From Beta vulgaris subsp. vulgaris (Eukaryota; Streptophyta; Magnoliopsida; Caryophyllales; Amaranthaceae), in the NCBI RefSeq assembly GCF_026745355.1, contig NC_079203.1, forward strand, positions 7,135,627-7,199,626: 64,000 nt of DNA, given 5' to 3'. The first letter of the stretch is position 1. Each line of letters opens with the position of its first letter. Below the pieces are notes generated by a model. The model saw nothing but the letters and a program-made list of their open reading frames with translations. It did not search any database and had not been told where the DNA came from. Position numbers and translations under genes: made by a program. This document shows, piece after piece, positions 23,801 to 34,925 of the stretch.

Positions 23801-26800
23801 TGATTTACCGTCAAATCACCCTTTTTATAGTTCCTATACTCATCTTTTCTTTTCCAGCTGTTGAGGCCACTACGAAACACATGCCCAATTCCAGATATGC
23901 GGAGGCTGCTTACTTGTTTGTCCATGTGCTTCCTATCAAGTGCTAGCACTATATCACTGCTTGATGCACTTCGATAGGAGGTTGAAGTTGTCGGACGTGG
24001 ATACGGACACATCAGGCACTCATCTGAGTTCAAAAACTGTTGTAGCTCATACTTCCTCCTAAACAGGTAAAGAATAGAATACACAAATCAGCATGCCAAG
24101 TTGCAGCAGCAAAGCATTACGAGGCACAGGATTTCATGCTACCTAATAAAATCAGAGCGCTCATCTATAGTGGAATCTGGTCTTGGTTTCTTTATATTTC
24201 CAGGAATGCAGGCTTCATATTTTTTGTTCGCTACTATATTACCTCCCATTTCAGCAAGAGAATCTACTTGGTCATCTGTCCACTCATCCAGCTTCACTGA
24301 TAAAACCTGTTATAGAAAGATGTACGGTTTTTACCACAATCCTACCAAAGAAAAAAAGACATACATGCCTCTATCTTCTTGCTATAGATATTGCAATAGA
24401 GATCAACTTTAATGTAAATCAGATAGAGTTCAGTATCGTGCTTTCCTAGTAGCAATATGTAGGAATTATTTTCTAAAAGCATACGGTATATTATCTCTTA
24501 TGTTTGTACAATACTCACAGTTCTGACTTCGTGTATCATAAGGTAATACATTAAGGAAATGACAAAGAAAGTTAGCTACTTCAATAAATTTACACGATAT
24601 CCTCCACCAGGAAATATTTGCTTTTCTTTTTGTTGGCTCTCTTCACTATCTTAAAAAAGTAGAAATCTACATATAAACGACAACAATTTTTTTAGAAGAG
24701 ATATATTACTTGGGACATTCACATAGAACATTCAAGATAGGGTCCATTCTTATCAAACTTACTTTTGCTTATTTAAACTTATATCTTATTAGTCCTTGTA
24801 TGAACTTGTTTTTGAGTGTGTAAAACCTTATTTTTGCTGAACTGAACTTATTAGACCTTATCTGAGTTTATCTGAACTTGACCTATAAGGACTGAAAAGA
24901 AAGTGAACTGGATAGACCCGTAATAACGGCACACTAATATGATTACCAGTACTGGTTAAGTTGATGCCTTGTACCAAGCAAGCCATTGAGATATAAAAAA
25001 TTAACTCCTGCAAAAGTTATCAAGCAACTATAAAACCTGCCCTTCCTCAAGTGTGGCCCAATTAAGATAACTCAAGTACATAAGTTAATGGTAGAAAAGA
25101 TAATAATGCTCATTCAATGTCTAACTTTACCAGAAAATATAATTTCAAGAATGAAGATACAAGAGAAAAGGTGCAGGTGACTCCACTAAAGAACAGATGC
25201 AGGACGTGAAGCTATGACGGTTTAGACATTTCACTATTTCAGGATCAGGAGAAATCTTGATACCCTAGTAAGGAGTTGTGAGAAGATCAATCTTGACAAT
25301 TAAAAGTAAACCTAAGTGGATCACATGGAGGTGATTCGGTAAGGATTTGGCTGTCTTATCGAAATATTAATAACGACATGACGCTTGACAGCAAATTGTG
25401 CCAATTAAATCTCGTTGACGTCACCATATTGCAACCGCACTGTACAGGTATTTGAGCTTGCTGCAACAACCGCAAACCATCGGCAATGCCCACAAAAGTG
25501 ATTTTGAGACCGCATCCGGTATTTAAACCGTGGTAGCAATGCTAGGATTCAGGCCATCAACCCCAACTAAGGGCCTCCTAGTTTTTGGTTAGGGTTTCTT
25601 TTGGCTTATATAATCTGTATTCTACATCCTCTACAGCCTGGTGAGCATGGAACGGAGAGAGAGCACAGAAAAAAGCACGATCGAAACAGCATACAAGATT
25701 GATAGTCCTGTTTTGGTAGGTGGTAATGCTAATGAATTTTAGTATAATTTTGTAAGAAAAATCTCATGCCAAATATCCATGGCGATGGTTATCTCAAAAC
25801 ATGTGGTTTTTCTTCATTACTTTCCAGTACCACTCAATACCACCTTCTATGGATGGTAATGAAATCTGAGAAACAAAATAGATGTTTTTGGATAAAGTAG
25901 CATTACCATAGATATTGACATAGGAATTCTTTTATGAATTCACTATAAAATGCATTACTATTACCACCATTTATCACTAACCAAATGAGCCGCTAAGATG
26001 CCGTGGTTGAATGTCACAAGTCCATCTTTCAAAATGAATTCCTATGGTATAGTCTGCCCTGCACATTCCAGCCTGACATTCCAAAAGTTGAAGTACCTCA
26101 TCCAAAACACAAGTTAGCATTGCTGTTATAGCTATTTAGCAACCTCGAGCCCACTTTCTTGATCTGACAGAAGAATGCTGGTCCATTATTCTCTTCTTCC
26201 TTGATTTGCCACTCAAATATGTGAAGAATTGGCGAAGCAGCCTACTTTCAGCACATAATGTGACGCCGTGACGGTATCAGCATTATGTGCTTTGTCTAAT
26301 AATGAGAAATATAATACCAGCGCATCATTGAACTCATAAACCTTCGTCACCATCAATACGCCAAATGCCATTTAGGGTGTCCAAGAACAGCTTAGTATCG
26401 AAGATTACGTAAGGTATAAATATAACCTCTTGATATGCTGCAGGAGTGGTGGGATATACTAAAAATGATTTATTTTGAGAGAAGGTACAGATAGAGCTCA
26501 AGTTTTTAGCCAATGGAGGGAGAGGAAGAACATAAATCTCTTCCTCGCTCTTGTTTTAGAAAACGTTCAGGGAACAGACTATAAGCTGTCTTATATACTT
26601 AATACCTCCATCAATAAGTCTAGATCTGCCAATATGGCCATAGCACTCCACTGATACCCACCCCCAAGAAAGAAAAAATCATATCAAATGTAGACCCTGA
26701 CTCTTCGAGAACTTACATTCCCATATTAGGCTAGGTTAAATTGCACTGTGTTTGACCACCTCAATTGCATGTAACAGAGTTTTCTAACTATTGCAACAAG

Positions 26801-29800
26801 TTTTACAATTGATAATAAAGTCAGTCAATCTATTTGTTCTAATTATCTACCTGTTATGTTGATTCAGTGACATACAATTAGGGAAATATGATACTTAATC
26901 AACAGTCAACATCGTTCGGCAACCAAATTCCCCACTCTGATTAGCTGCCTTAAATAGGTAGAACTAATACAGTAATACCATGCATGAGCAAACTTGTTTG
27001 AAAGTTAGTTTTCACAATCACTCATCATTATGTTTAATCTCCATCTTGAGCTTAAGTAAATGTTCTTCCCTATTTCAGGCTTTCAGCACAGTACCCATTA
27101 GCAAACATCTACTTTTAAAAGCATATCATCAAAAAGTTTGACAATGATATAGGAAAGGAAGTGATAAGAAACGGGCATAGACTAATAAAGTACTTCACGA
27201 TAGTGACTAGTCTCATAAAACTCTCATCAATTCACCAAAATTATTTGGATTCATTGTTGCTCCCAGGACTGACTAATCAAGAAATCCTTATGCAGTTTAA
27301 CTTAACAGTAGATAAAAACTAAACTGCCTTATTGGGTAAACAATATGTATATCCAGATATGTAATTAAGTTATCAAAAAAGTTGATAATTTCAACATATA
27401 TGTTGTGATGAATCTAACAAGATCTTATATGACTATGAATTTCCTTACATATAAATCCTAACCATGGTCAAAGTGGAGTATATATAGTAATGCAAGCAGA
27501 GGGAGTAGTTTGGTACCATACCTTGGTTATATGTACTCCTAGGCTTCTGTGAATACCAGAACATTTGATACAGATAAAAACCCCAACACCAAAAGACCTG
27601 AAAAAGCAGAAAACTAACACAAATCACTTCGTACACCTATAAGCTTTCTGGTGTCTACCGGTGCTTTAACTTTATTTCTTATTTTTTGTTGCATGACATA
27701 TTTGACTGCATGCATATGCTTACATCTCCTCATTAAGATTAACATTGAATGATGTTTTAGTTGCTGTTCTCCCCCCCCCCTCCAACACACACACACACGA
27801 AACCCCACCCATAGCATATATCTTTCTTTTTTTTTGTTCAAGTCACAACTATATATATAGTTTAAAGTTCAGGTTTGAATACTTCTTACATGAGAACGTA
27901 AAAATATAATTCATTACGATATTACATGGTAAATTGGTAATCTATATGGTTACATTTTAGCCAAAATGGATCACTTATTGGTTAATAAGAGTTATTACTT
28001 GGTGTTTCATGTTCTCATAAAAAAGTTATTCTGATTGGAACCCAATCCTATATGTTGGGTCCGGTAGGATCACTACTTATATGAACAATAAGTAGTAATC
28101 TTTTTAAGCCAACAAATAATCTATTTTGGATCAAATGTAATCATTTTGTTCCTAGCAGGGCAAATATTCTTAAATGATTACAATTTAAAGAAAAAGTGTA
28201 ACACACCGACGCGTCAAGTCTATTGTCCACAATGTGCATCTAGGGCTAACAATTGTCATATTGTTACCAATGCGCATCTAAGGCTAACAATTGTCATCAC
28301 TTATGTGCACCCCTCAGCCAAGTACGATTGTTATTTATATAAGAAAATTAATATAACTTAAAGCTCTTAAAAAGTTATTATAGGCTAGAACACTCTAAAA
28401 AAGTTATTATAGGCTAGAACACTTTAAAAAAGTTATTATACGTATCGTTTCATATAAAATTGTACATTGAGTAATCATGTCTTTCTTTTCGTATCCTTTT
28501 AGTTCTAACTTGTCGATTTTTTATGTATATTTACAAGTAATTCATTTGTTTGGCATGTAAAAATGAAATAAAAATTGTTTATTCGTGGTACCTTTTGAAT
28601 TTAGTCTATAAATCTACAAGATCTTTCAACAACTTTTTGAATGTCGAATATGAATTTTCTGGTTTAATATTGTGTCGGTTTATTTTTAATTTGTCTCAAT
28701 TTGAGCTCGAGTCGAGCCGAGCCTCACTGATCGAGCTCATCAAGCTCAGCTTCGGGATCGTCGAGCCGAGCTGAGCTAAACGATAAATGAGACGAGCTTA
28801 CTACAGTTCGGGCTCGACTCGTGCCATAAGCACCCTATAGATTGCAAGAAGAAAAAAACCAGAGGTTAGGTAGAAGACATGAGATCTCAGCCCCCGGGGA
28901 ATTATCTTTATCTAAACCTCAACAACAAAGGGTGAACAATAACTTAAAATAGCATAGAAGCAAAAGCTAACTTGCACAAAGGTATTACATAACTAAAAAA
29001 TTCTTCTTTTAAAAAACTAAAATAAAATAAAAATTTTCTCTCAATGGCCAAGGACAAGTATTTAAAAGGGGGGTGGTGAAAAGAGAAAAGCAAATAGTTA
29101 TAAAGAACAACCATTTAGCTCCTAGGAGTAAGAATAAGGGTTTGTTTTGTTCAACTTATTTTTCCAAAACTTACCGTATTTTTTCTTAACCTTTTTGTAC
29201 TTTTCTTAGCTTTCTTTAAGATTGTTCCACTTTTCTTGATTTTCTAACTTTTGTTAACTTCTTTATACTTCTTCTAAACTTTTCCTTGATTTTTCTTTTG
29301 CAAAGATTCGAACTTTTTTGAACTCTTTTGATGATAAATTGAAAAGAAAATACCCGAAAGGCTTGTTCTCTTCACCTTATTTTTTCTTAAGTTTTCTGAA
29401 CTTTTCTTAATTGTTTAAAACTTTTCTTTTCTTTTTTTCTTAGCTTTTTTCTTCCAAAAATAAGCAAAAACAAGGGGAAGAGAACAGACCCTAACTAATC
29501 CTAAAGCATTATCAGGGGTCAGCACAAGGATTCAGACTCCAACATGATACTTACACCCATTTTGGTTCTGGAGTGCCACAGTCCGCACAATGTTTGTTGC
29601 CAGAGTGGGATAAAAGCTCTGCCAACTTCTTTTGAGGTCCTGATGCATGAAAAAAATCATAAGAATGACCTTAAACATGAAGACATCATGTAAGATTTAT
29701 AGAGAAGAACAATATGCAAAACAACGACTAGATGTCGAGGAAAGAAATAGGTTAATTCGGAACATGTCTTCTACGGAAAAGAATTTTGTTTTTTCTTAAA

Positions 29801-31735
29801 GAAACTATTTGGGAAAGATGTTGATTGACTGTATGTGTTCATATAACACAAGTTCCACTTTAGGAAAACAAAATCTAGAAGATCCAGCATGTAGATTCTC
29901 ATTGAACTTGGCCTCTCTCAAGCATTAAAACATAGGACACCTCAAGAGGTAAAAAGGGAATAAATATAATGGCTTGTACTAGCTATTAGAACTTTTAGAA
30001 GCATATTGCTAAGAAACGCCATGATGCTTCATTAATCATTAGTGGTTGATTTATCTACTATTGACTTTGTTGCATATGGAATGGATAGTTCGTGGCACAA
30101 AGATGCGAAATCCAAGCATCATGAGACAACTTAGATGTTTAAATGTATAGTTGAATGCTACTTCTTTAGGTTGAAGAATGTTGCTAACCAAGTTATGTTG
30201 CTCAGACTCTTCATTAAACCTCAAGCAATTGTGTCAGATCCTCGACACTCCTACATGCGTATGGTTACTTCGACAATTCATTTTTGGGCCAAACTGAGGG
30301 AGAATTTTCTAAAATAGACAAGTGCAACACTTAATTGCATAGCCATGTCCAAAAAGTACCCGAGTCTAAGTAACATAGTAGCCAAGATATGTGCAACAAA
30401 CAAATATATCTCAACGGAAAATTCATTCTAACAAATTTATGTGCTCAGCTGGACATATCTGGTCAGTGATGGACTGAAGATACAAATGGCACAACAGACA
30501 TGTCAGGATACTTTAAATGCTGACAGGAGATAGATTTATATGTATTCTTCCAATGACAAACACTTATGAACAAGCAAAAGAGAAATCATATGCAAATACT
30601 GACAGTGTACTGTTACATCATAATGAACCACATTTAAGGAATCAACATGTTAGCATTAGATTGAGCAATGAATTCTCAACTTAAATTTTAGAATACCATG
30701 ATTTTCTATTCTTGATCTGCTGCTTTTACATTGTTTTTCTGAAGGTGGTTTTCCTGAGTGCTGTTCTCCAGGGAATTGTCTGTCTGCGTGTTCTTTTGCT
30801 GTCTGCATTCTTTCTGCCTGAAATAGTTCGTAAAGAGAATAACCTGTATGTGCCATTAGATCAAACCATGAGTGCACTTCATTCTTGCAGTCAAAGCATA
30901 CCAATTTGGCTCTGAATTAAAAAGCCAATCAATCAAATCGGTGAATTACAATCACTTCATGATAGTAGAGATTGGACATATCACATATGACCCAGTGATA
31001 CAAATTGCAGAGATATAATGCAAAAACTTGCTTAACCCCACCAATCCCACGAAAAAAGAGCCACTAAGGCCTAACCATCATTTTACATCTCATGAAGGGT
31101 CGAACACAGTCGTAAAACAGTGGATCAATTTAGTTACTTTTGCCAGACAGTAAATATGCTGAATTGATGGTTTGTTTCTCTGCATTTTGACTGAGATGTA
31201 CAAATAAGGTGTTTAATCTCAAATGAAATGGAAAAAGCATATCTAAGATTACTTTCATTATTCACACAAATATAAGGCAAAGCTCACTGCTTTCTGTAGA
31301 AGCTTCAACAAAAGAGTTGTTAGGAATTCGCTAAATAGTAACCCATGACATCAAAATAAAAATATAGTAGGCAGTTTATCCTTAATCAAACATGTAAACA
31401 ACACCAAGAACATGATTCTGATTCCTGAACAGGAATCCTTCATCATCATGGCATAGGTACTTAAACCAAATTCTTTAAAAGGGCATAGGTAATTTAACCG
31501 TAATCATGCACAATGTTGGTAATATTTATGCATGTATGAAATCAATCAAATTTCCTTCATTGAGTTTCCTATCTAGCCAATGCTAAATTTTTTTAGAGAA
31601 AACTAAACGCAAAAAGTATGAAACAGACAGAAACTAACCAAAATTTTGAAAATGGGGTAATACCAAAACCTCAAACATAAAAAATTTACCTCGAATATTA
31701 GTTCTTGTATCTGAATTTGTTTGTTGGGTGGTCAT
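20863..31735 (-). CDS. AGD11: ARF GTPase-activating protein with C2 domain (AGD11-like), nine coding exons
   Basis: Exons by splice signals and phase: 31690-31735, 30697-30813, 29555-29639, 27522-27597, 24143-24306, 23809-24058, 21428-21544, 21235-21330, 20863-21144 (410 residues). The Arf-GAP zinc finger is C72-x2-C75-x16-C92-x2-C95, with the catalytic Arg at 100 in CSGIHRSLG, followed by [20 protein letters not shown] variable linker (about 165-246) leads to a C2 domain (about 250-350) with likely Ca-binding Asp at 270, 275, 321, 323 and 329 ([12 protein letters not shown]). The family stimulates GTP hydrolysis by ARF in membrane traffic, and the C2 domain gives Ca/lipid-dependent membrane binding. 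The match is better to Arabidopsis AGD11 than to AGD12/13. The first exon is least certain: an in-frame ATG also exists at 31768, and an alternative start is 30808. Confidence 0.9.
21629..22750. mobile_element. Non-autonomous MULE 2 in an ARF-GAP intron, 1122 bp
   Basis: Inverted repeats of about 80 bp begin GGAAAAATTGTTAAAAATAA on both arms. The exact 9-bp target duplication TTTTTTATA is at 21620-21628 and 22751-22759. The interior is GC-rich with degenerate CTGCAAACACC-type repeats; long proline-rich frames there are compositional. It sits about 85 bp upstream of the 3' splice site of the C2-encoding exon at 21544. Confidence 0.92.
22938..23593 (+). mobile_element. Solo copia-type LTR in the same ARF-GAP intron, 656 bp
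   Basis: Ends are TGTTGGGTTT and TTCATAACA. TATATAAAAGG near 23302 is a TATA box, and GAGTTTTTCCACGTTAAA near the right end is typical of plant copia LTRs. The flanking 5-mers ACACC (22933-22937) and ATACC (23594-23598) differ at one base, consistent with an aged target duplication. Confidence 0.68.
24760..24920. other. ARF-GAP intron segment (CTTATTT-rich), unclassified
   Basis: AACTTATTAGACCTTAT-type words recur here, resembling a decayed MITE, but I could not define ends. The rest of the 24307-27521 intron has no coding signal. TTATATAATCTG near 25607, followed by a GA-rich stretch, could be a lone LTR or promoter relic. Confidence 0.3.
25708..25998. mobile_element. Probable MITE in the ARF-GAP intron
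   Basis: The ends are imperfect inverted repeats (GTTTTGGTAGGTGGTAATGC on the left; TTTGGTTAGTGATAAATGG on the opposite strand of the right). No clear target duplication was found, so the superfamily is open. Confidence 0.42.
27767..27799. repeat. Poly(C) and (AC)n simple repeats
   Basis: A run of C followed by ACACACACACAC lies in the ARF-GAP intron. Confidence 0.9.
28196..28440. repeat. Short tandem duplications in the ARF-GAP intron
   Basis: A unit with GCATCTAGGGCTAACAATTG occurs twice at 28236-28295. A unit of about 30 bp with AAAAAGTTATTATAGGCTAG occurs about two and a half times at 28367-28440. Confidence 0.75.
28690..28815. repeat. Cluster of GAGCTCGA/CGAGCC words
   Basis: Low-complexity repetition of GAGCTCGAGTCGAGCCGAGC-type words, a pattern seen in many plant repeats. 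Element ends were not found. Confidence 0.5.
29138..29491. mobile_element. Tourist-like MITE in the ARF-GAP intron, 354 bp
   Basis: Imperfect inverted ends are GGGTTTGTTTTGTTC and, on the opposite strand, GGGTCTGTTCTCTTC. TAA flanks both ends (29135-29137 and 29492-29494). A third TIR-like copy (GGCTTGTTCTCTTCACCTTA) lies in the middle near 29369, suggesting a composite or partly duplicated element. It ends only about 60 bp from the donor site of the Cys-finger exon. Confidence 0.75.
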
Positions 31736-32597
31736 TTCTAGCCTCCCTTGAGGGTAAAATGGAACCATGAAAACTTGTTTACTACTCCTATATCATTAAA
31801 AATCCGCAACATTTGTAACACAAAAAAAGAACCACCATTTTCCAGGCTTCTTAATCTGCATCACACATTCAAAAGGAACCCATATAGAATTACAATTAAA
31901 CAGCTAATTAGGAATAATCTCTAACAAAGAACGAATATTGCAATAACCCACATGATAAAAAGCTAAGAAATTATTAAAGAGAAGGTACTTACAATATGAT
32001 TTTGGAATATGAAATATTATTACAGATAATTAGACTCTTTAATTAACCACCCATTAAACCAAAACCAAAGGATTTGTATAGAATTGTTGTAATATAATGA
32101 AAATTCAGGGGAATGCATGAAAAATGAGGAAAGAAAAAGAATGTCAGATGTTGGGAATAAAACAAAGATTTTGGAATCTTGTTGGATAAATCATTGAGTT
32201 GGGTAATCTGTTCTTTGGCTTTTTTGCTGGAAACTTTTTTGGGGGATTTTTATTTTGATGAATGATTTGTTTTGTTTATTTGTAGGTGGAATGTCTTTAT
32301 GAGTAATTAATTTTCAGCTAACAAGTTCATTAACAGGAGAAGACAGATAACCATTAGCCACCCACCACCATAAGGCAAGCGAATTTTGCTGGAATTTAAG
32401 GTTACGTTTTCAGACATTTTATATCATGAAAGAGAGATTTAAAGTTTTCAGGAATAAATTTTATTAGTTGTGGAAATGAATACAGAGGAATTTAATAGTT
32501 GAGGAAAATTTTATTTGCTGTGCTTCGGATAAATTGTAATTTGTATACTTGTATGTATATATTTGTTGCCTAACCCCGCTCTTTCTTTCTTTTTTTT
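31736..32597 (-). promoter_or_regulatory. 5' UTR and presumed promoter side of the ARF-GAP gene
   Basis: Upstream of the modelled first coding exon on the minus strand. No TATA box or 5' UTR intron can be fixed from sequence alone. No other coding region is supportable. Confidence 0.35.
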
Positions 32598-32606
32598 TTT
32601 TTTTAT

Positions 32607-33455
32607 GAATTTTTTTGTCCCAAACCACCTTAATTTTGTTCCACTTTGCGAGAAACTACATTAAGTAAATAAAATTGTCCAAAACTACCTGAACTCCATA
32701 AAACCATTGTTGACCAATACCCAAATGGGTTTCCAACCAGTTGACCGTGGTTTTTTGGTCAATAATAGTCACGTGCCAAGCACGTGAGTTGAATTTTTGC
32801 CATTTTTTTGTTTCTATCCTGTGTGGCCACCACTCACCACCCAATGTCGCCACCTTTGCCTAGCCACAACTACTAATACAAGCACATACATTACTCGCCA
32901 TAGCCACTAGGACCACCCATTGCAACCCAAAGCCACCTAGTGCAACCCGTAACCACCAATACGAGCACCCAACACAAGCACTCGACACAAACACTACAAC
33001 CACCCACTGCGGCCCACAACCACCAATACGAGCACCCACCACAAGCCACATCCATATACAACCACCAATCGTACTTGCCACAACTTGTACGACCACCCAC
33101 CGCAACCCACAAACCGCCGAACCTAGTTGTCACTACTTGAATGCCCAGATCTCGAATCGAAAACCCACAACCAACAATTACCCCACCCACATCCTAACAC
33201 CACCATTAGCACCGAAATGAGGGAATGGAGGGAAGTGAGGGAAGTGGATGAAAAATAACAAAAAATAACGAGATAAACGTGCCCAACACGTCGTTATTAT
33301 TGAACTGAAAACCACAGTCAACTCCCGTATAAACCATTTAGGTAGTAATCAACAATTGTTTTTACTATTTAAGGTAGTTTTGGACAATTTCGTTTACTTA
33401 AGGTAGTTTCTCGCAAAGTGGCACAAAGTTAAGGTGGTTTGGGACAAAAAAACCC
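32607..33455. mobile_element. Non-autonomous MULE 3, 849 bp
   Basis: Inverted repeats of about 190 bp share, for example, GTCCCAAACCACCTTAA and CACTTTGCGAGAAACTAC. The flanks carry TTTTTTTAT at 32598-32606 and 33456-33464, a 9-bp duplication (low complexity on the left side). The interior has CACCAATACGAGCACCCA-type repeats and no transposase. Confidence 0.88.
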
Positions 33456-33704
33456 TTTTTTTATTTTCATTTTTAAGGTAAGGAGAATTCCCTTGCAAAG
33501 AATGGGGGAAATTGAAGATCAATTTTGTAATGGTAAGAATGGAACCTCTGTCACAGGGGTGGAAGGAGGGTCTTACAACCACTAGGGCCTAGGTAACCTT
33601 TATTCTCTGCCTAACCGCTCTCATGTGCGTTCACAAATTGTGCCAAAAAAATAGGTTTTGTTTAAGTGGGATTTTTGAATGGTCCCGTGGATATACAATC
33701 TAAA

Positions 33705-33842
33705 TTCAAACTAGTTTTTAGGCTCGGTTATGCCTTGTATAATTATAATTTTTCATTTATTAATATTTTACTTTAAAATTATAACACTAAGCCTAATTGG
33801 TTTTGTGGTTAAGATTTTAGTATTTAAGTTTGAAGTCACGGT
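33705..33842 (-). mobile_element. Truncated Helitron copy (3' half)
   Basis: AACTAGTTTTTAGGCTCGGTTATGCC and the following AT-rich stretch match the hairpin end of the 63508 element. It stops before box B. Confidence 0.6.
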
Positions 33843-34925
33843 AGGAACAAAAAATAAAGAAAATGGAGGGAGTAATTTCACTTAGAGCTAGTCTTGTGTA
33901 GATTTGACCCACACTAATATTATTGTGGACAAAAGTCACTCACATGACATAGTGATAGTGATAATAGCCTTTTAAAATCTTAAGTTACACTATTTATTAT
34001 TACCTAACATAGTAGTTTTTTTTTAAGATTGTCACGCTTTCTTACATGATTTTCCTATGGACTGTCCCTGTACACGACACTCACCTAGATGCCCAACAAG
34101 CACCCCAACCCCCTTCTCCCCCAACATTGAAATGTTCCACCAAGAATTGAACCTTGTGTCTCACTTTTTTAAGATAGGAAGCGATATCATTGGACCCAAG
34201 GGTCCTTGTCATAATGAAATTTTCACTTTATAATATAATAATGTTTTCTTTCTCACATAGTCATCCTTTACAATCTATATCTACTCCTCTTTTGTATTTT
34301 ATTTTTGACGTAGTGATATTTTTTCTATAAATAACATGTACAAGAATTAGGTCCACGCTATTTTATGAGAGATAAAGTGCGAAGGCGGAGAGAGAAACTG
34401 AAAAACAGATTATAATATTAAAAAGGGAATGACATGGGTGGAAAAAGATCAAAAAGTAGATGTGGCATGCTATCAAGAATAGAAAACGTAACAGTGTGTA
34501 GATTAAAAAGAAATATGACTAATAAGGAAAGTGTGTAGATGAAACAGTAATGGAGGAAGTAATATGTAAAGCTCGGTCTAAAGACAAGCGCATAATGACG
34601 CAACATTTGGCGTAACGTTGATTGAGTGTATGTCATGTCATTTTTTAAAAATATAAATGGGGTTCCAAATTAATAAACATACATCTATAGAGTTTAAGGT
34701 AAGTGAAAATAGAGTTTGGTTTACAATGAAATACTTATGTATAAACAATCTAAAACCTTTTTGAAAAAATATAGTCATGTGAGACTATCTCTTGTGATTT
34801 GTACTTAGATTCGTCTTAATATATATATTATCCATATATCAACTTTTTTGAAATTTTTTTAACTATCTCTTGTGATTATGTTTGAACACTATTCGGCATA
34901 AAATCATACTTGTACAATAAACAAA
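33843..34925. other. Intergenic, with MITE end fragments
   Basis: ATGGAGGGAGTA at about 33863 and ATGGAGGAAGTA at about 34551 are Stowaway-like ends without visible partners. No gene. Confidence 0.4.
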
